Below are positions 8,517-15,088 of a stretch of DNA of 64,000 bases, piece after piece. The stretch spans positions 62,001 through 126,000 of the forward strand of contig NZ_LOWB01000104.1 of the NCBI RefSeq assembly GCF_001522865.1, in the 5' to 3' direction. The notes below the pieces were generated by a model, which was not told where the DNA came from, searched no databases, and was given only the letters and a program-made list of their open reading frames with translations. Positions within the stretch are counted from its first letter, which is position 1. Every line of letters begins with the position of its first letter. The DNA comes from Burkholderia sp. TSV86. GTDB taxonomy: Bacteria; Pseudomonadota; Gammaproteobacteria; Burkholderiales; Burkholderiaceae. The translations under genes were made by a program, and so were the position numbers.

Positions 8517-8541
8517 AGGCTGTATCCGGCAGATACAGCCT
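8517..8541. repeat. Perfect 10-bp inverted repeat between HNH and polymerase-leader genes
   Basis: AGGCTGTATC - 5 nt - GATACAGCCT. It sits in the 53-bp gap between the HNH gene stop and the next start on the minus strand. There is no T-run, so it is not a simple terminator; it could be an RNA processing site or protein-binding site. Confidence 0.6.
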
Positions 8542-8549
8542 ATGGGTTG

Positions 8550-8936
8550 TTAGAGGAGGGCGATCTGCTCGAAAGGCATATCCGGCCACGTGTGCCACGC
8601 CTTCACGGCGTTCTCGCGCCAGTGCGTAACGCGCATGTTCCAAGGCACGTGCAGCCCGCACACCAGCTTTCCATCAAGCGGCACGATGTGGTCAACGACG
8701 TGTTGCTCGCCCGTTTCTCGGGTCAAGCGTTCGGCGGTGGCGTATAAGATTGCGATTGCGACTCGTTGTACGGGCGTTAGCCATGGCGGTATCGCGCGGC
8801 GTTCACGCGCTCGGCGCCGTGCGCCATGCATACGGCTCGTGCGTAGGATCGGTACGCGCTGTTTGGCGATCACAAACAGCGGGCCGACGTGATGGCCGCC
8901 GCGCAGGTCAAGCGGCATCTGCTGTTTCAGGTTCAT
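8550..8936 (-). CDS. HNH endonuclease
   Basis: 128 aa from ATG 8936. The C-terminal half has the HNH signature HVVDHIVPLDGKLVCGLHV followed by PWNMRV and H-W-x-E-N, typical of short phage HNH nucleases. These can be homing-type nicking enzymes or assist packaging; here the gene is in the replication block, not next to terminase, so a replication/recombination role is likelier. It overlaps the upstream zinc-ribbon gene by 29 nt. Confidence 0.8.
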   Translation of the reverse strand: MNLKQQMPLDLRGGHHVGPLFVIAKQRVPILRTSRMHGARRRARERRAIPPWLTPVQRVAIAILYATAERLTRETGEQHVVDHIVPLDGKLVCGLHVPWNMRVTHWRENAVKAWHTWPDMPFEQIALL

Positions 8937-9240
8937 AATTCGGGTCTTCGAAATCGTCATCGCCGGGCATACGCATTGAGCCATCGGCACGGTAGTAACA
9001 AAAGCGCGAGCCGCGACGATGGGGCGGTCGGTTACCCGTGTAGTTATCACCCCACTGGTAGCCCGCACACGTGCAAAGCTCGTATTTCCCACGATCACGC
9101 GCCATGTTCGGAATCACGCGGAACTTCGTGCCACCGCACTTCGCGCACTTCCTCGGCCGCCGGTAGTCGTCCGGGTGTTTCGGGAAGACGTAGCGCAGCT
9201 TGCATTTCTCGCGACTGCATCGGACGTTCCATCGACGCAT
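8908..9240 (-). CDS. Zinc-ribbon hypothetical protein (110 aa)
   Basis: MRRWNVRCSREKCKLRY at the N-terminus, with CSREKC, CAKCGG and a later CTC giving a zinc-ribbon pattern; the C-terminus is acidic. No ribosome site is evident ahead of ATG 9240, which follows an AT-rich stretch. Phage proteins of this type are common next to HNH genes; function unknown. Confidence 0.65.
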   Translation of the reverse strand: MRRWNVRCSREKCKLRYVFPKHPDDYRRPRKCAKCGGTKFRVIPNMARDRGKYELCTCAGYQWGDNYTGNRPPHRRGSRFCYYRADGSMRMPGDDDFEDPNYEPETADAA

Positions 9241-9291
9241 AATTTATTAAATAGGATTACTAACCGACGTCCCAATCTTTCCGCCTACGAT

Positions 9292-9447
9292 TTAAGCGCT
9301 CACGGTTTGCGCATGCCGATGTCGTGAGATCCAGAGCGGGCGACGCCGGTTAGCGAGAAAGGGTTTGGAATCGCCGCGCCGGCGGCGATTGGAGACGAGC
9401 GCCCCGCGATATTCGTTGCACTCCGGGCATAAAACCCGGAGTGATGA
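9292..9447 (-). other. In-frame open extension with CPEC knuckle and post-stop hairpin
   Basis: After the TAA of the DUF2815 gene the same frame stays open for 51 codons (SSLRVLCPECNEYRGALV..., ending in an Arg-rich stretch) and stops at 9292-9294. It has no start codon of its own near the CPEC part. A hairpin (ACTCCGGG/CCCGGAGT, 9420-9442) begins 5 nt after the TAA on the minus strand. It may be a decayed zinc-finger gene or a readthrough extension; neither is proven. Confidence 0.3.
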
Positions 9448-10056
9448 TTACGCGAAGTCGTCGGCAGTTTCCGGCGCCGCTGCTTCGAAGTCGTCTTCAT
9501 TCGCGCGTCGTGCGCCGCTGAAGCTGTCGCCATCCCCTGCAAACTGCACACCTTTCAGCGATGCGCGGATGCCTGGGTAGTTCTTCGTCTGCGCGTAGAT
9601 ATCGACTGTTGCATTCACATAGCAGCCGGCGTAGATGCGTCCTTCTTTGCCGGGCAGCCATTCACCTGTCGATTGGTCGATTAGGCGTGCTGGCTTGCCT
9701 GTTGCCGGGTCGGCGTACATGTCAAGCAGCAAAGGGCGGCCGTCATCCTGCTTGCGGTGCGAGCTAAGATAAAACATGTCCTCGAAGCCTTCGTACTCCG
9801 GCTTCGTGTTGCCGTCGATGTAGCAGAACTTGTTCGAGTTGCCACGAAAACCGGTGAGCATTGCCTCGGCTTTCTTGCCCCAAGCTTCGGCTGCAGCCTG
9901 ATTGATTGCGTCGTTCACCTTCTTGTCGTTCTCGCTGCCCGGTTCGACAAGAAATGTCGCGCTGTAGCGAAACGCGCCTTGGCCGTCGAATTGTGCGGCG
10001 TTGCGCAGGTTGTCAATGAATGCTATACGGACATTTGTGAGTTTTATGCTGGCCAT
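9448..10056 (-). CDS. DUF2815 single-stranded DNA-binding-like protein
   Basis: 202 aa from ATG 10056 with AAAGGAG upstream. Starts MASIKLTNVRIAF and carries the DUF2815 pattern (FRYSATFLVEPGS, GRIYAGCYVNATVDIYAQ), ending in the acidic tail EDDFEAAAPETADDFA. DUF2815 proteins are regarded as phage ssDNA-binding proteins related to T7 gp2.5, and acidic tails are typical of SSBs. It lies with the DUF2800 nuclease and polymerase, fitting a replication/recombination set. Confidence 0.83.
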   Translation of the reverse strand: MASIKLTNVRIAFIDNLRNAAQFDGQGAFRYSATFLVEPGSENDKKVNDAINQAAAEAWGKKAEAMLTGFRGNSNKFCYIDGNTKPEYEGFEDMFYLSSHRKQDDGRPLLLDMYADPATGKPARLIDQSTGEWLPGKEGRIYAGCYVNATVDIYAQTKNYPGIRASLKGVQFAGDGDSFSGARRANEDDFEAAAPETADDFA

Positions 10057-10061
10057 GAAAT

Positions 10062-10340
10062 TTACTCCTTTGGTGACGTTGGTTGTTTGTCCAACTGCGA
10101 AATCAGTTCGTCGGCGATTTCGACGGCGCGCTTGCAAATCATGACGGGTGATTGGTGCCCGCTATCGAGCGAAGCAAATGCCGCCGTCGCTATTCGCTCA
10201 CGTCGATCGCGGAGCACAAGATTTCGAGCTTCTTCTTTCAGTTTCCTGGTGAGGGCTAACGCGTCAGTCATTGAAAAACCAGCGGACTGAAGGCCGATGA
10301 CGATCGTCCGTTCGGTGCTGTAGGGCGAGTGCTCGTTCAT
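10062..10340 (-). CDS. Hypothetical early protein (92 aa)
   Basis: MNEHSPYSTERTIVIGLQ..., helical, basic in the middle (RKLKEEARNLVLRDRRER). Its ATG overlaps the stop of the DUF2800 gene and its own stop lies 5 nt before the DUF2815 start, so it belongs to the same transcription unit. No domain recognised. Confidence 0.65.
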   Translation of the reverse strand: MNEHSPYSTERTIVIGLQSAGFSMTDALALTRKLKEEARNLVLRDRRERIATAAFASLDSGHQSPVMICKRAVEIADELISQLDKQPTSPKE

Positions 10341-11725
10341 GCAAGATCGCTCCCATCGTCGGCCGAGACGACTTCAAAATCGTCTTCGGGTGGTTTGATA
10401 ACAAGAGCGGGACGGCTGTCGGATTCGGGAGCGACCGACGGGCGACCGTCACGCTGTACGATCAGCGCTTCAACCTTTTTCCACCGGCGCGGCGATTCCT
10501 TCGACAGTAGCTTGTCGGCTTGCGTTGGGCTAATGAGTTTGAAGTTGTACATTTGATCCTGCTTCAAACGCATCGACTTCATCAGGCGTTCGGCGTCGAC
10601 TTCATCGCGCCACTGGCGCGCACCGCGACGGCCAGCAACCAGTTTCACTCCGGGCACTGCACGAGCGTTTAACAGTTCGTGCTCGATACGGCCGCGCACT
10701 GCTTTTACCCAATCGTCGATCAGGTCGAGAGTTTCGTAAATCAATCCGAGGCGATCGTTACTGAGCAGTTCGACGTTGCGGCCGATGAACTCAGACTGCA
10801 CGCCGTATGCTGATGCTTCCGCAACAACTTCGAATTCCGCGCCGATAGTCGCTTCGACGTGGGTGGCGAGCGCCGGGCACACGGCCTTGGCTTTGCAGAA
10901 TTTGCACTGCTTCTCGCCTGGGTTGAAATCCCCGGTTGCGAGCTTGAATTCACGTGGGCGCTCTTCGACGTTCCGTAGCAACCAACGGGCGCGCTCGGCG
11001 GCCGGTTTCGCGGTGCCATCGATCCAGGCAAGGAGATCAGCCGGGGCGGTCGACCATTCGCTGGGCCGCTCGTTGATGCGTGGCTGGTGGATAACGATGT
11101 TTACTCGTTCGAAATCGACGAACGCGCTGTGCTCTTCAAGAGCAGCGGCGGCATAGAGCATTGCCTGATAGTTGCGTTCGGCTGACACTTCAACGCCACG
11201 CCCATACTTCAGGTCGCGCACTTCGATCTCGGCGCGGCCATCCGGCCAGACGGCGATGATCACGCAGTCGCTCGTGCCGCGCGCGCCATGCTCGCCAGTA
11301 ATGTGTTCGATTGACAGCCGCTGTTCGACGAGTAGCGTTACGTCGGCACCGGCGAGCCGCAGAGCCTCGACCCGCTCACGCACCCCGTCGACGTACAACT
11401 GCACGTGTTCGGCCATTTCCTCGTCGACTTCGAACGTGCGGCGCGGTTCAGTGATCATCTCGCCGGTTTCCTCGTCGCGGCGCGTGACCGTGCCGACGGG
11501 AATCACCGCTCCGATGTACTGCTCGGCGGCCTCGTGGCGCTCAAGACACCACTTCGCCAACTCGTGCGCGGCGGTGCCTTCGTCGGCGTACTCGCTCGAC
11601 GCATCCGGTTGGCCGATCTGTGCGGCTGTCGATGCTGCGCACTCGATCCAAGTATAGGCCGACGATGGAGACAGGAGCGCGTGCTTCTGATCCTCGACGA
11701 CGGCCGCAATAGCGGTTTTGTTCAT
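10337..11725 (-). CDS. DUF2800 PD-(D/E)XK nuclease (Cas4/RecB-like)
   Basis: 462 aa from ATG 11725. N-terminal LSPSSAYTWIECAAS, then GTAAHELAKWCLE (the conserved H of RecB-like nucleases), GTSDCVIIAVWPDGRAEIEVRD (the D and E-x-x active site region) and a late cysteine cluster CKFCKAKAVCPA that could bind an Fe-S cluster, as in Cas4/AddB. Likely a phage exonuclease acting with the DUF2815 protein in recombination or end processing. Start overlaps the upstream stop (ATGA). Confidence 0.82.
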   Translation of the reverse strand: MNKTAIAAVVEDQKHALLSPSSAYTWIECAASTAAQIGQPDASSEYADEGTAAHELAKWCLERHEAAEQYIGAVIPVGTVTRRDEETGEMITEPRRTFEVDEEMAEHVQLYVDGVRERVEALRLAGADVTLLVEQRLSIEHITGEHGARGTSDCVIIAVWPDGRAEIEVRDLKYGRGVEVSAERNYQAMLYAAAALEEHSAFVDFERVNIVIHQPRINERPSEWSTAPADLLAWIDGTAKPAAERARWLLRNVEERPREFKLATGDFNPGEKQCKFCKAKAVCPALATHVEATIGAEFEVVAEASAYGVQSEFIGRNVELLSNDRLGLIYETLDLIDDWVKAVRGRIEHELLNARAVPGVKLVAGRRGARQWRDEVDAERLMKSMRLKQDQMYNFKLISPTQADKLLSKESPRRWKKVEALIVQRDGRPSVAPESDSRPALVIKPPEDDFEVVSADDGSDLA

Positions 11726-12261
11726 TTGCGCACTGCCTTCTGTGCGGTTGGCTTCTTGCCCTTCGGCCAACCTGCGGCGGTGAGATCGGCAACGAGATAC
11801 GCGATCACGGTGACCGTGCGATCGATGGTGGCGTCGAGCGGTGGCAGGTATTTCGCGAACTCCGGTAGGCGTTCATGTGCCTGCTTCACTGTCGTGCACG
11901 CCGCGATCGCGGCGTCGACCTTCGCACGCAACGCCTTACGTGCCTCCGATTGCTCGTCGCTGAGCTTCGCAAGCTCCGTTATCCGAGCCCAAAACGGCGC
12001 GTCCGCCTGCATCGCTGCGTGCATACTCGAGTTGGTCGAACCAATCACAACACGAACCGACGACAGCGAACCCGGCAGGCGGACGTACTCGTGATTGAAA
12101 TGGCCGTCGAACTCTTTGTACAAAGCACGAAGCTTCGGGGGCAAGTGGTCGACGGCCCATTTTTGAGCGGCGATCCGGGCCTCTTCCTGGTAGTCGGTGC
12201 GCGGCACGTCGTCGAGGACCGACTTAACGAAAGCCGAACGCGCGTAGTTAGTGAGTCGCAT
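11722..12261 (-). CDS. Nmad5-like protein
   Basis: 179 aa. The opening MRLTNYARSAFVKSVLDDVP followed by DYQEEARIAAQKWAVDHLPP resembles the 'nucleotide modification associated domain 5' family of phages (family assignment from memory). That family was named for genomic association with base-modification genes; its biochemical role is unclear. No obvious base-modifying enzyme is encoded in this prophage. The stop overlaps the DUF2800 start. Confidence 0.55.
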   Translation of the reverse strand: MRLTNYARSAFVKSVLDDVPRTDYQEEARIAAQKWAVDHLPPKLRALYKEFDGHFNHEYVRLPGSLSSVRVVIGSTNSSMHAAMQADAPFWARITELAKLSDEQSEARKALRAKVDAAIAACTTVKQAHERLPEFAKYLPPLDATIDRTVTVIAYLVADLTAAGWPKGKKPTAQKAVRK

Positions 12262-12266
12262 AGCCT

Positions 12267-12851
12267 CTACTCCTGCGGAATTGATTCGGTCGGATCGACG
12301 CGGCCGGCAAGCACTTCCCGCGCGAGCGCCATGTATTCACCGAACAGAGACTCGTCAAGATGCTTTTGACCGGGTTTCGGCGATACGACCTGCGCACCAA
12401 ACCGCGCAAGAAGCGCTACTGCCTGTGCGCGGCCTACATGCGTACTGACCCCGATGATTGCCCTTTTACATGCCTCGAGCGTTGGCTCAGCGTCTTTCAG
12501 TTCGGCATATAGGGCCGCCGTTTTCTTGTGCCAGGGCTTGAGTGCGGCGGTTTTCTGCTCGGGCGAGAATGACTCGGGAATCGGTGCAGACGGTTCGCCA
12601 GACAGCTTTGATTCGGTCGTCACAGCATCGTCGGCAGTAGCAGTGGCTGCCGTGTCCGTCTTCGGCTTTTTTCCCTTCTCAGCCTCCCGCTCAGCAAGGT
12701 TTTTCTGTGCCGCGACTACTGCTTGAACGGCGGGCGACGCGTGCGCCGTCGCGCTTGCTTGAGCAGTTTGCAGCGCGCCGAGCGAAAGCAGGGCTGCGAT
12801 CAGTTCGCGTACTGCGGCAGTGTTTTCCTGAATGGCAGATTCGAGGCTCAT
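12267..12851 (-). CDS. Hypothetical early protein (194 aa)
   Basis: MSLESAIQENTAAVRELIAAL..., a helical N-terminus, a long Ala/Lys/Thr-rich low-complexity middle (about residues 50-95), and a folded C-terminal part (LEACKRAIIGVSTHVGRAQAVALL). First gene after the terminator stack at 13008-13178, hence expressed only if transcription passes that stack or starts locally. Function unknown. Confidence 0.6.
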   Translation of the reverse strand: MSLESAIQENTAAVRELIAALLSLGALQTAQASATAHASPAVQAVVAAQKNLAEREAEKGKKPKTDTAATATADDAVTTESKLSGEPSAPIPESFSPEQKTAALKPWHKKTAALYAELKDAEPTLEACKRAIIGVSTHVGRAQAVALLARFGAQVVSPKPGQKHLDESLFGEYMALAREVLAGRVDPTESIPQE

Positions 12852-13007
12852 AAGTAGGAATCCTTATGAATAAAAAAAATGTTGAAATACCGAAGGTGAT
12901 AATGTTTGCGCGGCGAAGCTATTTACCCTGCGGACGGCTCAAGCACGGAACCGGCGGTACTGGCCATAGCAGTGATTTGTGACATTCCTATCCCCAAATG
13001 AAATCAG

Positions 13008-13035
13008 AAAAAGCAGGGCGTCGTTCAGACCGCCC
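13008..13035 (-). terminator. Terminator-like hairpin 3 of the early stack
   Basis: Minus strand: stem GGGCG/CGCCC (13035-13031 with 13020-13016), then TGCTTTTTC. Short stem, so weaker than its neighbours. Its sequence, loop (CAGACC on the plus strand) and downstream flank AGCCGCAC match the terminator at 5581-5614. Confidence 0.5.
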
Positions 13036-13042
13036 CTTCAAA

Positions 13043-13077
13043 TAGCCGCACGGTAGAGACAGGGGACCGCACGGCTA
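13043..13077 (-). other. 12-bp RNA hairpin in terminator stack
   Basis: Arms 13043-13054 and 13066-13077. In the minus-strand RNA all 12 positions pair if two G-U wobbles are allowed, with an 11-nt loop. The following TTTGAAG is not a good T-run, so it may be a structural or processing element rather than a terminator. Confidence 0.5.
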
Positions 13078-13100
13078 AGCCGTAATTGATCTGTTATCCG

Positions 13101-13133
13101 AAAAAATGGCGAGCGCCATACGGGCCGCTCGCC
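13101..13133 (-). terminator. Intrinsic terminator 2 of the early stack
   Basis: Minus strand: perfect stem GGCGAGCG/CGCTCGCC (13133-13126 with 13115-13108), 10-nt loop, then ATTTTTTC with six T at 13106-13101. A strong canonical intrinsic terminator for leftward transcription. Confidence 0.8.
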
Positions 13134-13134
13134 G

Positions 13135-13178
13135 AAAAAGCGTCGCGCTATCTGAGGGCCACAATTGTGCGCGACGCT
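13135..13178 (-). terminator. Intrinsic terminator 1 of the early stack
   Basis: Minus strand: perfect 10-bp stem AGCGTCGCGC/GCGCGACGCT (13178-13169 with 13148-13139), 20-nt loop, followed by a T-run at 13139-13135. First of the stacked terminators met by leftward early transcription. Confidence 0.75.
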
Positions 13179-13240
13179 GAGAGAAGAGGGGTTACAGCCG
13201 CACCGCGCTCTTTAGCACATCTCGTGCAGCTTGAAGACGG

Positions 13241-13555
13241 TCAGGAGAGGTACAGGAACGACAGCAACGCATCAAACCAAGGCGTACCATCCAGCGTGTC
13301 GTCAGTGCTGAAGTCGGTTCCTTTCTTCAGCGCGCCTTTGCCGGTCGACTGAGCGTATTCGCCGAAGGCTCGGCCGTTGACGGTGCTGTAGAGCGCACTG
13401 ACGAAGATGCGGCCGTGCTGAAACCCGAAGTGGATGTAATCGCTACCTTCTTCGAGGTACTTGCGCGGCTGGCACGGGAAGCCTTCGCGCTCGCATGCTG
13501 CGATCAGCTCGTCGCCGGTAATGTGGCGCGTAAATTTCTTGATCTCGGTTTGCAC
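13241..13555 (-). CDS. Hypothetical early accessory protein (104 aa)
   Basis: GTG start at 13555, positioned by CAGGAG in a linker sequence shared with two other genes of this block. Protein opens MQTEIKKFTRHITG and has a mixed alpha/beta look (DYIHFGFQHGRIFVSALYST). No domain recognised. Last gene before the stacked terminators. Confidence 0.6.
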   Translation of the reverse strand: MQTEIKKFTRHITGDELIAACEREGFPCQPRKYLEEGSDYIHFGFQHGRIFVSALYSTVNGRAFGEYAQSTGKGALKKGTDFSTDDTLDGTPWFDALLSFLYLS

Positions 13556-13590
13556 GTCGTTCTCCTGTAGCGGGCGCGGTTGGTCAGGCG
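13555..13590 (-). repeat. RBS-linker repeat, copy 1
   Basis: 36 bp matching 13785-13820 with one mismatch. On the minus strand it holds the TGA stop of one gene, a short spacer, the ribosome site CAGGAGAACGACG and the first base of the next start codon. Confidence 0.85.
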
Positions 13591-13784
13591 TAATTCCGGA
13601 CGATGACGGGGCGGCCTGTCTGTTGGCGAATAACTTCGTCGTGCAAGTCTTGCGCGACGGCGTTCGCCTTCTCTAGCGTGAGTCGCGCAACCCCGCGCCA
13701 CGTGCCAACAAGCCCGAATGAAATGCGATAGGTTTCGTCGCCTTCGTTTTTGCTGATGATAATTTCCACCTTTGCGCGTGCCAT
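13584..13784 (-). CDS. Small early accessory protein (66 aa)
   Basis: MARAKVEIIISKNEGDETY..., a beta-strand-rich short protein ending RNYA. ATG 13784 directly follows the shared linker with CAGGAGAACGACG; its stop TGA (13586-13584) is itself the first part of the next linker copy. Function unknown. Confidence 0.6.
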   Translation of the reverse strand: MARAKVEIIISKNEGDETYRISFGLVGTWRGVARLTLEKANAVAQDLHDEVIRQQTGRPVIVRNYA

Positions 13785-13820
13785 CGTCGTTCTCCTGTAG
13801 CGGGCGTGGTTGGTCAGGCG
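13785..13820 (-). repeat. RBS-linker repeat, copy 2
   Basis: 36 bp, 35/36 identical to copy 1, between the 74-aa and 66-aa genes. Same arrangement: stop codon, spacer, CAGGAGAACGACG, start codon. Confidence 0.85.
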
Positions 13821-14038
13821 GCGTCCAGCTTGCCGAGGATGTCGCGCGCCCCGATATAGGCTCCGTATGCCTTCTGTGCTTTCAGCTCCGGGCTCAAATT
13901 CGGAAGGTCGGCAAGTATCGGCTTGCCAGCTTCAGCCATCGCGCGCAATGCCGCCACCAATTCCGAGTAGGTAGGCAGGCCGGCATCGTTCAGGTGCGCG
14001 TCTGCGTTCGCGATTGCCGCCTTGGCTTTCTCGCTCAT
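13814..14038 (-). CDS. Small early accessory protein (74 aa)
   Basis: MSEKAKAAIANADAHLND..., helical, ending LGKLDAA. Start ATG 14038 has TGGAG upstream and lies 16 nt after the previous stop. Its TGA stop opens the second linker copy. Function unknown. Confidence 0.6.
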   Translation of the reverse strand: MSEKAKAAIANADAHLNDAGLPTYSELVAALRAMAEAGKPILADLPNLSPELKAQKAYGAYIGARDILGKLDAA

Positions 14039-14053
14039 GTTTGGCTCCAGTAG

Positions 14054-14260
14054 TTACGCCTGCGCTATTTCGTCGGGAGTTGCTTCGCGCACCTTGAACG
14101 CTCGACCCATCCGGTTCCAGGGCGCAACAGCGCGCTCGGCGTCCTCACGCGATTCATATCGTTTGGCGTGGCAGAAGTACGGACTACCCGCCCCGACTTC
14201 GTACAAGCCGTTGAAGTAGAACGGGCGACCTGAAAAATTGATTTCGTGGGCGATGAACAC
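14054..14260 (-). CDS. Small early accessory protein (68 aa)
   Basis: GTG start at 14260 just after the third linker copy. Sequence MFIAHEINFSGRPFYFNG and RYESREDAERAVAPWNRMG, beta-hairpin then helix, resembling small phage proteins with a modified-residue/DUF-type fold but not assigned. Function unknown. Confidence 0.6.
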   Translation of the reverse strand: MFIAHEINFSGRPFYFNGLYEVGAGSPYFCHAKRYESREDAERAVAPWNRMGRAFKVREATPDEIAQA

Positions 14261-14281
14261 GTCGTTCTCCTGTAGCGGGCG
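14260..14281 (-). repeat. RBS-linker repeat, copy 3 (partial)
   Basis: 22 bp identical to the ribosome-site half of copies 1 and 2, in front of the GTG at 14260. The stop-codon half has diverged. Confidence 0.8.
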
Positions 14282-14287
14282 GGGCGG

Positions 14288-14419
14288 TTAGATCACGTTA
14301 TCGGCAGGCACGACGTGCGCACCGCCGCTGACGGCGCTGGTGAAGAAATAGATCCGTTTCCAGATCATGTTGTGTACCAGGAATGCGTAGTTGTTGATCG
14401 AGTTGCCGAAATCGTCCAT
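14288..14419 (-). CDS. 43-aa early accessory protein
   Basis: Short frame MDDFGNSINNYAFLVHNMIW... ending VVPADNVI. The ATG at 14419 has AAGGGGAACGAGG directly upstream, a good ribosome site, and the stop TAA lies 7 nt before the third linker repeat, as for the neighbours. The middle is aromatic/hydrophobic. Function unknown. Confidence 0.5.
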   Translation of the reverse strand: MDDFGNSINNYAFLVHNMIWKRIYFFTSAVSGGAHVVPADNVI

Positions 14420-14534
14420 CCTCGTTCCCCTTCGCGTTGCGTTAGTCCGTATCTGATTAGGAATCCGAAAATATGACAGCGCTCAACGAACGACACTGAC
14501 GTTCAATGCCATCCGGGTCAGCTACGAGTCTTGA

Positions 14535-14723
14535 TTAATAGCCGAGCCAGTTACGCACTGCTACTTTGGTCGCAGGAACTGGAGTCCAATAGGGCCCATA
14601 GAATTCATTCGCAGTGTCAGGGAAGCTCTCGCCCGCGAACTGCTCTTCGCAGAGAAACTTGTCCGAGCCGAGCGGCACAGCTCGGCAACCGTGTTCAGCG
14701 ATGAACTTGATCAGGATCGACAT
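14535..14723 (-). CDS. First gene of the left early operon (62 aa)
   Basis: MSILIKFIAEHGCRAVPLGSDKF...; start ATG 14723 chosen because GGAG sits 6 nt upstream, whereas ATG 14735 has no ribosome site. Nearest gene to the left early promoter, at the end of a ~215-nt leader containing a boxA-like sequence. No domain recognised. Confidence 0.6.
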   Translation of the reverse strand: MSILIKFIAEHGCRAVPLGSDKFLCEEQFAGESFPDTANEFYGPYWTPVPATKVAVRNWLGY

Positions 14724-14836
14724 GCGAATCTCCATTTAGTAATGCGAAATGTATAAAGCAGATTTCAGCGGACTGGTATGCGCCGATCCGCTCAAAGCTG
14801 CTAGGCGTGGGTCGCTACTCCCGTTCTCGGGTGCCG

Positions 14837-14917
14837 CCTTACACACGGCCGGTTGCTTCGCTTATGCGGTCCCGGCGTGAAAACTACGATTGTTAAAGAG
14901 CTGGCCGCTGTTCGCGG
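14837..14917 (-). promoter_or_regulatory. boxB-like hairpin plus rrn-type boxA in left early leader
   Basis: On the minus strand a hairpin CCGC-GAACA-GCGG (14917-14905) is followed after three bases by GCTCTTTAACA (14901-14891). That matches 11 of 12 positions of the ribosomal-operon boxA consensus TGCTCTTTAACA, the NusB/S10-binding antitermination signal. GTGTGTAAGG (14846-14837) further on resembles rrn boxC. The order hairpin-boxA-boxC is that of rRNA leaders. It starts about 20 nt downstream of the predicted transcription start and precedes the terminator stack. Confidence 0.65.
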
Positions 14918-14945
14918 TGTGCCGTTCCGTGACGGCTTGGAATGA

Positions 14946-14988
14946 ATATTAGTAAATACTAAACCTTCCAGTCAAGCAAAAACTAAAC
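14946..14988 (-). promoter_or_regulatory. Left early promoter (PL) with two repressor operators
   Basis: Minus strand: -35 TTGACT (14975-14970), 18-bp spacer, -10 TAATAT (14951-14946). Two operator-like sites overlap it: TATTAG-TAAATA-CTAAAC (14947-14964) and GTCAAG-CAAAAA-CTAAAC (14971-14988), matching the perfect site GTTTAG-N6-CTAAAC near cro. CI binding here would silence the left early operon. Confidence 0.75.
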
Positions 14989-15038
14989 TCGCGGGTGGGA
15001 AAATTTGTAACAGCGCAGCGGTGGCGATGGTGGGCAAG

Positions 15039-15061
15039 AAAAACCCCGCGCGAGGGCGGGG
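15039..15061 (-). terminator. Terminator of the cI operon
   Basis: Minus strand: stem CCCCGC/GCGGGG (15061-15056 with 15049-15044) followed by TTTTT (15043-15039). It closes the lysogenic transcript before the PL promoter region. Confidence 0.85.
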
Positions 15062-15088
15062 CTTGATGTTCGGGGGCGGTATGCAGCC

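Larger units (their letters stand above)
12852..13240 (-). other. Untranslated inter-operon region rich in hairpins
   Basis: 389 bp without a convincing gene on either strand. It carries at least three hairpins followed by T-runs on the minus strand plus a 12-bp hairpin (itemised separately). Leftward early transcripts must cross it to reach the replication genes. No convincing new promoter was found before the 12851 gene. Confidence 0.6.

Noticed and set aside
7244..8629. Long plus-strand frame across the DNA polymerase gene
   Set aside because: Antisense shadow of the family A polymerase, whose motifs are clear on the minus strand.
13206..13216. GCTCTTTAGCA, a boxA-like string on the plus strand
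   Set aside because: Wrong strand for the leftward early transcript and no rightward promoter nearby; likely coincidence.
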